Source: Anaeramoeba flamelloides (taxonomy: Eukaryota; Metamonada; Anaeramoebidae). From it: a stretch of DNA of 64,000 nt. Positions 57,273 to 64,000 of this stretch are shown piece by piece. The position numbers and the translations under genes were made by a program. Numbering within the stretch: position 1 is the stretch's first letter; each line of letters opens with the position of its first letter. The notes under the pieces are model-generated. The model did no database searches. It had not been told where the DNA came from and saw only the letters and a program-made list of their open reading frames with translations. Location of the stretch: contig JANTQA010000023.1 in assembly GCA_027625915.1 (NCBI GenBank), positions 2,108,001 through 2,172,000 on the forward strand, given 5' to 3'.

Positions 57273-58217
57273 CTATTTTTTGTCAAATTTTCTTTGTCTT
57301 TTACGGTTTTTAGTTCTATCGAAATATTCATCTTCAAAATCATCATCGTCGTCGTCGTTATAAAGATCTAAAAGTTTAGATTTTCTTTCGACGATTTCCT
57401 GATAAGTTTCATCTTTTTTTCCTTCGTTCAAGTTGTAGTCAATGTCACCATAAATTAATTCACGAAGTTTGTGTCTTTGTTGTTTGCTTTTTAAAGAATT
57501 TTTAAATTGCTTTTTTTGTTTCTCGTCGATTGTTTTTTTTTCTTTTTCTCTTGTTGTTTTTTCCTTTTCCTCTGAATAGAGAACAAGTTTTCTCGTGGAC
57601 ACACCAAATGTTAAAAAATTGTTATGCTTTAATTGGAAATAAGTCTTTTTAGAGATATTCTGTTTATTGACAAAAGAGCCGTGTGTCGATCCCAAATCAT
57701 ACAAATAGATTTTGCCTTGCTTTGAATGCTGGATGATCGCATGGCGGCGGGAGATGGATTCGTTTAGCATGGTAATGTCTGCATCCTCAGACCTCCCAAT
57801 GGTATAAAATTCAGATCCATTGAGCATAATCTTCTCAACAACCTTGCCAGCTTTAATGACTTCCAAAAACCAATTGTTCTTTGGGAAGCCTGACCATTCC
57901 GGAACAGAATAATAAGGCAATGTCCTTCGGATTTTTTGCTGGGTCGTATTTGGATTATTCGTAACGTTGCTTGGTGTTGTGAATTTCATTTGATCGTTCA
58001 CTCTCACGTTTGGTGAGATAAAGGCAATGCTATTTTGGTCTGGTTTGTTTGCTGTATTTTGCAGGTTTTTACTTTCATTTAATGATGTTGATGTTGTTGT
58101 AGTGGTTGTTGAAGTGTTTGTTTGTGTTTTTTGAGAAATACTTTTTGGTGACACAAATCGAAGGGCTGGTTGTGAGCTCGAAGATGGTGTTTTGAAGACC
58201 AGATTTGGGTTGTTCAT
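57273..58217 (-). CDS. FHA-domain protein, kanadaptin (SLC4A1AP)-like
   Basis: FHA domains bind phosphothreonine. Kanadaptin is a mainly nuclear protein associated with spliceosomal complexes. I prefer the ATG at 58217 over the one at 58265, because the extra 16 residues are Phe-rich noise. The 314 residues have a Ser/Thr/Asn-rich head, then YSVPEWSGFP (about 103-112), which matches the kanadaptin P-x-W-x-G lead-in. The FHA fold spans about 113-215, with TIGR (139-142), SISRRHA (154-160) and YDLGSTHGSFVN (173-184). A Lys/Glu helix follows, then LYNDDDDDDFEDEYFDRT (about 285-302), which resembles the kanadaptin DDDTFLDRT region. It is far shorter than human kanadaptin (about 800 residues) and lacks its middle part. 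Other short FHA proteins (SNIP1-like) are the alternative. Confidence 0.85.
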   Translation of the reverse strand: MNNPNLVFKTPSSSSQPALRFVSPKSISQKTQTNTSTTTTTTSTSLNESKNLQNTANKPDQNSIAFISPNVRVNDQMKFTTPSNVTNNPNTTQQKIRRTLPYYSVPEWSGFPKNNWFLEVIKAGKVVEKIMLNGSEFYTIGRSEDADITMLNESISRRHAIIQHSKQGKIYLYDLGSTHGSFVNKQNISKKTYFQLKHNNFLTFGVSTRKLVLYSEEKEKTTREKEKKTIDEKQKKQFKNSLKSKQQRHKLRELIYGDIDYNLNEGKKDETYQEIVERKSKLLDLYNDDDDDDFEDEYFDRTKNRKRQRKFDKK

Positions 58218-61200
58218 TTCTTTGTTGAAAAGGAAAAATTCAGAAAAAAATGATAAAGAGAACAATGGTTTTTGAGAAACAAACTAAGAAAAAGACACAA
58301 AAGAGATTTTTAAAAGTTCTATCAATTGAAATTTCAATATTAAGATCAGATCTTGATATTAATTTTTTTTTTTTTTCCTTACTGATTTTCGAAACATATC
58401 CTACTTTCAAACCCTATTCAAGCTGTAAAGTTCTGTCTTTATTAATTACCAATAATCTAACATTTTAAAACAAGGAAAATAAACTTTTTGAGTTTCTCAA
58501 GGTTATTATGTAAGGTTTTACTTTAGAGGAAATAGTATGGACTTCTGTAAAATTTTTTGATTTTTTTCTCAAAAGATTGAATAATCTTTTGAATATAACT
58601 TTAATGTACAGATTGTAGTGCAAGTAATTTTTTCATTCCTTTGATACCAAACAATATCTCATTTGAATATTTAACTGATCAAAATATTTACATCATGCAA
58701 ACAAAAAATGAACTTCAGTGATTAGCATCTATTATTGAGAAATATTGATAAATTCTAATAAATTTTCAAAAAATTTTTAGTACAATTTCCATTTTTATCA
58801 ATCTTCGAACTGTCTGTTATCAAACGAATAAGGATATAAAATATTTTAAAGAACAACTAATTTTACAGAGTTTCTTGTCACTTGACATCATAAAATGCTT
58901 TATACAAAGCTTGAACATAATAATCTCAAAAAGGAAAATCAAGAAACAATTTCCAAACATAAATTACAATATATCAGTATATGATGAAATTTATTGTTAT
59001 TAAAGGTAAATCATTTGAGTCTTTCATGGTTTATAGGTCTCTCGAAATTTTGATTGGTAAAAAAGTATTAGAATCGATAGCAAATAAAATAAAATCAATG
59101 AAAATACATCCATATTTCATTAGAAATAATTTTATTTTTTTGATATCTCATTAATATTTCAATAACAGTACATTGAATTTCAATTTTAGGAATTTTTCAG
59201 AATAGTTCCTCAAAAAATTCTTAAATTTTCAATAAAATTAAGCAATGTTTTTTTTTAATGAAATTATAATACAATTATCAATACAATTCTTGGAAATATT
59301 CATTGGTTTTTTATTCTCTTTAAAAACAATCAGAAAGTTATAATTAATTCATGTTACTAATATAGCTTTAAAATAAAACCAGTGTGTTTATTAAATACCG
59401 AAATTGCTTTACATTTTTGAGTAATGTTTATAATTAATACTAATTTTTCTTTTTTATACCAAAGTTGTTCATTTTTTCGATTAGTCGTTGATCAGCAATT
59501 TGAAAGTTTTTTATTTTTTCCGTTTTTTTTTTTAATAATCTTGGAATAAATAATAGAATTTTGGTACAACTTTTGGTCATTTTACTTTGCTTGTGTGTTT
59601 TATTTATTTTTATTTTTTTTTTTTTGAAAAAGTTTTAAAATATTACTAATAATAAAAAAGGATGACAAATGTTTCTACGAAAATAATAATAGAGATCATA
59701 TTTTTAATTAAATTTGTATATTTTCAGAATCAAAACTTTGGGAAACAAAGACTTTAAAAGATTTCTTAATGATAATAGCTAAAAAAACCTTTTTAAAACA
59801 ATAACTTTTTATTGCAATGTTTTTTCTTTTTCTGATTTTTCTCTTTTTCTCCTCAATTTTTAGTATTGTATTCCAAATTTCATTTTAAGAAACCACATAA
59901 CATAAAACTACCTTTGAAATTTCAATATTTTTTTATTTATTTTTAATATTTTTGATTAAATATTTCAACATTTTTCATTGAATTCTTTAAATTGGTCATA
60001 AAAAATTCCTTTTACATTTCAGAGTTACCCAGATTAAGTATTTCATTTATGGATTAGATGTATTAATTAAAAAAATTTAATTGGTTTTCAGTTTTATTTC
60101 ATTTTATTTAAACCATTTTCCTTCCAGAATAATCTCGACTCAATATCATTTTTTTTCTCGGGTGAAAAAGTTGATATTTTCGATTAAATACAAAATAATT
60201 TTAAAAAAAGTTGAGAATTTTTGAAAAAAAAATGTCCCTTCCTTTACAAATTTTAAGATTAAATTAAAAAGTTTTGTATTTTAAATCCGAAAAATGTCTT
60301 TCTTAATTTTATCTTAAAATAAAAATACATTAAGAAATCATTTTTTATAAAAATAATTTTTTTTTGTTTATATCGAGATAATCTTTCTTATTTATATCTG
60401 TAAAATTTACTGGTCAGGTACTAAGGGCAAAAAAAATTTTTTTTCTAATGAAAAAACAATTTGATAATTTTTATATACTAAAATTCAAAATTTTCAAAAC
60501 AGCTCTTATATTTCAAAAAATCAAAAAAATACAATTTCATTCATTTTCGAGATAAATTGATTTTTGAAAAATAGGAAAATCATATTTTCATTTTTTAGTT
60601 TTTTGTTTTCATATAATTTTTTGAATTCTCTAACTTGTATCTTTCAATCAAAATTTTTTTCGAATTGTTTGTATTTGGTACAAGTTATCTTCCTCAAAAC
60701 AGAAGAATTTAAATAAAAGTACTTGACCCAATCTAATTTTTGATTGATCAATAATTGTTAATAGAATTTTTATAAATTTACCAATTTATTTTTTTGTTTT
60801 GATTTCCAAAATTTACAACACATCCGATAATTTATGAGTATTGAAAATTATATGTTTTTTTTGTTTTATTAATATTGTAATTTATAAATAATTATATAAA
60901 TTTCAATTTGTGGATAGCTCAAATATGGTATTTCTTCAAGAAGTGATTTAATAAGATTTTTATTTCTAAAATTGAATTTTTATGTTTTAAAAATTTTGAA
61001 TTGGATTTTAGTACCTCATACTAATAAAAAAAACCAATCAGCATGAAATATATGATCGATCTCAAAAAAAGAAAAAGAAAAAACCAAAGGATATTTTTTG
61101 AAATAAAGTTCCAAAGTGTGATACTCGATTCGAAATTTAAATCGTTGGGAATTGTAATTTTTTAAACAATTTTGTCCATTAATATCTGTTTATCTTGGCT

Positions 61201-61519
61201 TTTTTTGAGATCTCGTAGCTTTTTTTTTATAATTTTTTTTCTTTTTTTTAATTGATGAGTTTGTTGAATCAACATTAAAGGGGTTTGATCTCATTTTACT
61301 TATTAATCTTTTATAATCAGAGGTTTTTAAAAAAATTAGATTGTAGTTTGAGATCTCCATCTGAAAACGAAAAATTAAAATAAGGTGAAAATATTTTACA
61401 ATTTAATTGAGTTATTGTTACAATAAGAATTTTTCAAAAACCGTTACTTTTTCAATCCTATAGAGTACCAAAAAAAAACAAAATGTCAAAATAATTTGAG
61501 TTCAATTAATTTTTTATTA
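58218..61519. other. Non-coding stretch upstream of the FHA gene
   Basis: About 3.3 kb without protein-like frames. The open frame at 58250-58468 overlaps the start region of the FHA gene on the other strand and is not supported. The first few hundred bases should hold that gene's promoter. Confidence 0.45.
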
Positions 61520-61714
61520 CAGTCAGTTCCACTTTTAAAGTACAAACTTTCAACAAAATTTAAGGCACAAAAAAATCTCAAATTAAGGCTCAAAATTTGA
61601 AATTTTTATTTTAACAATTTATTTTACTAGAATATGAATTTTGTGCCTTAATTTAAGATTTTTATTGTGCCGTAAATTTCGTTGAAAGTTCATAATTAAA
61701 AGTGGAACTGACTG
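61520..61714. mobile_element. Mariner/Tc1-like MITE, family M (copy 2)
   Basis: This 195-bp element is flanked by TA. Its ends read CAGTCAGTTCCACTTTTAAA and the complement of CAGTCAGTTCCACTTTTAAT, almost perfect. Both arms carry AAGGCACAAAAAAATCTCAA-like text, so most of the element folds on itself. It looks like the best-kept copy in the window. Confidence 0.82.
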
Positions 61715-61785
61715 TAAAAGAAAACATTTTTGTTCCAAATTGAAGAAATTTCAAAATATGGAATTAGTATATGAAAGAATTGGAT

Positions 61786-62310
61786 TTAAGGACTACTTTT
61801 TCAGGTGAAAATGGTGAAATAATGTATCCAAACCCCCTTGAAAGGGTTATGTAATCCAAGTAATATTTTTACACTGAGAATTTCTTTAAAAAAAAAGGTG
61901 AAATTTTCACAATTTTAACAATTTCACAATTTTAACAATTTTTGAAAGATAAGACCAAAATTTAATTTTAATATTTTAGAATTTCCATTTCAACTTTATG
62001 AACTCACAGTAATTCCTCTGGATTTTCTACATATTTATTACATGTGGAATTACAAGTTTGAAATGTTCTCGAATTTGAAATTGTACTTGAAAATCCTCCA
62101 AAAGTCATTTTTTTATAATATTTTTTTTTGTTATTTTCTTTTTTTTTAACATTGAAAAACAAAGAAAAACAGTCTTAGTGAAAAACATAAAGCCAACAAA
62201 AAATGTTTTTTTTTTGTCCAATTTCTTGAAAATGAAAATTCTTTTTGAGAAGTGAAAGTGAAATAAAAAAAATAATCCAACCTTCTCAGGGGTGGGAAAG
62301 TAGTCCTTAA
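61786..62310. mobile_element. TTAA-flanked element, family D (copy 2)
   Basis: The ends read TTAAGGACTACTTTTTCAGG and GGGAAAGTAGTCCTTAA. It is homologous, in opposite orientation, to 33454-34066 over almost its full length and has no coding capacity. It lies only 71 bases from the family M element at 61520-61714. Confidence 0.75.
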
Positions 62311-63084
62311 ATATTAGTTTGAGTTTTTGAAAATGAGATTCGTTACTTTTTTATTTTACTTTTTAAGAATTTTGAAAAACCAAAAACACTTTTGAAAGGA
62401 AAGATAATTTGGTACAAAAGAAAAACAATTTTAACCGAAAATTTTGTTAGCAAAACACCATTTGTAGAGGTGTGATTTTCCTTTTCGATTAAAAAACTTT
62501 CAACAATTAAAAATGATTTTATATAAAAATTTTTTTCCAAATAATTATGAAAACATTAAGGAGAAAAAAATTTTCACTTTGTTTTCTTTTTTCTATTTTT
62601 ATTCAACAAATAAATTTTTAAAATTAATGGGTTTAATTTCTTGATCTTTATTTTTCTTGTACCTTTTTTTTTCAAATATGTAAGATTTGGTGTTCTAAGA
62701 ATCTCAAACAAAATACATGACGATGAATTTAAACAAGTTTATGAACAGAAATTTTGAATCCTTTTATTTTTGCCTACCAATCAAATCATTTCACTTCATA
62801 AAATAAAATTTAAACCTGTTTTAACTTTAGCTTTCAACTGAAAACACACTTCTCATATTTCACATTTATTTATAAAGAAACTCAATAACTGCCAATTTTG
62901 CTTTTAAGAAAAAAAAAGTAAGGCTAATTTTATGTAAAACACATACTTCTGTTAATTGACTTTTGAGAATTAAATTCGAGGGATTATATTCTGAGAGTTG
63001 AAAAAATTGACTTCTAAGATTTGAAAGTCGCAATTATTTTTTTAATTTACGTTTTTCACTTTTTCTTATTATTATTTTTTTCAA
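62311..63084. other. Upstream region of the RasGEF gene
   Basis: No gene is seen. The minus-strand frame at 62343-62540 is Phe/Lys-rich and unsupported. A T-rich tract ends four bases before the RasGEF start codon. Confidence 0.4.
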
Positions 63085-64000
63085 ATGGAGAAAAAAACAA
63101 GCAACAACAGTTCTGACAACAATGAAAGTGCAGTGTTTGAAGATGGAAAATTAAGATCTGCATCACTTGATTTCATGGTAAAATATTTGTCCGAAGCAAA
63201 TCCACAAGATCAAGAAATAACCCCAGCGATTTTGGTATGCCACTCTACTTTAGTAGAAACCAAAGTATTTTTCTTGAAATTTGTTGAAATTTACAAAGGC
63301 TTGTCCGGTAACAAAGAAAAACAAAGTACACTTTTAAGAAACTTGTATTTGTGGATCACCCTTACACCAGAAATTTTTGTTGGCGATTTTTTAATTGAAA
63401 CAAGTGATTTTATTGAATCGCTGGACAATGAATACCCAAAAGAAATCTTATCGATCAATGAGAAATTAGAATTCATCCGAGGAATTGAAAAAAATGAATC
63501 AACAACAGTACTTACAGAGGCACTACAAACCACTTCAGTTACTGAGAATGCGAAACAATTAGAAGAAGAAAATGAAAAAGAAAAAAACAATAAAACAAAA
63601 AAAAAGAGGAATCGAAGGAAAGAGAATCAATTTGAAAAACCCTTGCTTCCAAGATGGGTGCCACTTCGAAAAATCACCCTTAATGATCTCAAACCCTTGG
63701 AAATTGCAAGACAATTAACCTTACTTCAACAGAGCATTTATCTAAAAATTAAAAGAAATGAGCTTGTTACAGCCAAATGGGCAAAGAGCAATTTGAAACA
63801 CTTGTCTCCAAATATTCTCAAGTACATTTCAAAATATAATCTTATCTCTCATGTCTTTACATCTTGGATTTTAAGTTCCCGGAAAAAGAAAAATCGCGCA
63901 AAAATATTGGATAAATGTATTCAAATAATGGATATTTGCTTCAAGTGGGGCGATTTTGTAACAACTTCAATTCTTAAAAACAGTTTGTCTTCAAAGCCAA
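63085..64000 (+). CDS. Ras guanine-nucleotide exchange factor (RasGEF), 5' part, cut by the window edge
   Basis: RasGEF proteins load GTP onto Ras-family GTPases at membranes. From the ATG at 63085 the frame is open to the window edge (305 codons). Residues about 20-140 look like a RasGEF N-terminal motif, with LRSASLDFMVKYL near the start and LLRNLYLWI in the middle. A Lys/Glu-rich linker follows (about 155-185). From about residue 190 the catalytic CDC25-like domain begins: PLRKITLNDLKPLEIARQLTL fits the typical L..lsp.elA.qLTlle.. pattern, followed by a helical stretch with SHVFTSWILSS and KCIQIMDICFKWGDF. The catalytic hairpin lies beyond the window. Nothing suggests an intron so far. Confidence 0.88.
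   Translation, partial: MEKKTSNNSSDNNESAVFEDGKLRSASLDFMVKYLSEANPQDQEITPAILVCHSTLVETKVFFLKFVEIYKGLSGNKEKQSTLLRNLYLWITLTPEIFVGDFLIETSDFIESLDNEYPKEILSINEKLEFIRGIEKNESTTVLTEALQTTSVTENAKQLEEENEKEKNNKTKKKRNRRKENQFEKPLLPRWVPLRKITLNDLKPLEIARQLTLLQQSIYLKIKRNELVTAKWAKSNLKHLSPNILKYISKYNLISHVFTSWILSSRKKKNRAKILDKCIQIMDICFKWGDFVTTSILKNSLSSKP

Overview
The window is about 80 percent A+T, with long A and T runs, simple repeats, many short inverted-repeat elements and widely spaced protein genes. It is nuclear DNA of a protist. A 7TM-RGS protein, a RasGEF, a calponin-homology protein, poly-Asn tracts and Ser/Glu/Lys-rich low-complexity regions, together with an AT-rich genome, suggest an amoeboid lineage such as Anaeramoeba, or less likely a dictyostelid. 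This placement is inference. All recognised genes fit the standard code (TAA and TAG are used as stops). I see no rRNA, tRNA, CRISPR array or organelle DNA.

Layout: (1) 1-11 kb: one unidentified minus-strand exon near 1.3-1.7 kb, then repeats: two TTAA-flanked elements (2.7-3.7 and 7.3-8.1 kb), a TA-flanked mariner-like MITE (4.06-4.26 kb) and a 434-bp palindromic element (9.24-9.67 kb). (2) 11-17.7 kb: exons that appear to build one 7TM-RGS receptor. Two small exons near 11.1-11.5 kb carry three helices and a large exon at 16.3-17.7 kb carries four helices plus the RGS domain. About 4.8 kb lies between them, including a minus-strand coding-like fragment near 12.0-12.4 kb. (3) 17.7-22.7 kb: non-coding, with a compound microsatellite and a strong 132-bp hairpin. 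(4) 22.7-26.5 kb: a 1250-residue membrane-anchored protein that looks like a GT4-GT69-GT4 glycosyltransferase fusion. (5) 26.5-35 kb: repeats around a small ENY2/Sus1 gene, which sits between two nearly identical 487-bp MITEs. (6) 35.2-36.9 kb: a DDX47/Rrp3 DEAD-box helicase. (7) 37-51 kb: mostly non-coding, with one unidentified basic protein (42.4-43.1 kb). (8) 51.2-55.1 kb: a 1307-residue CH-domain protein with a duplicated Ser-rich linker and two PH-like folds at the C-terminus. (9) 57.3-58.2 kb: a kanadaptin-like FHA protein. (10) 61.5-62.3 kb: two further MITEs. (11) 63.1 kb to the edge: the start of a RasGEF gene.

The genes do not form a pathway cluster. They are ordinary eukaryotic functions: signalling (RGS, RasGEF), chromatin and mRNA export (ENY2), ribosome biogenesis (DDX47), probable splicing/nuclear function (kanadaptin), cytoskeleton (CH protein) and glycan synthesis. 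No transposase gene is visible, so the MITE-like elements must have been moved from elsewhere. Coordinates of repeats come from hand alignment and may be off by several bases.
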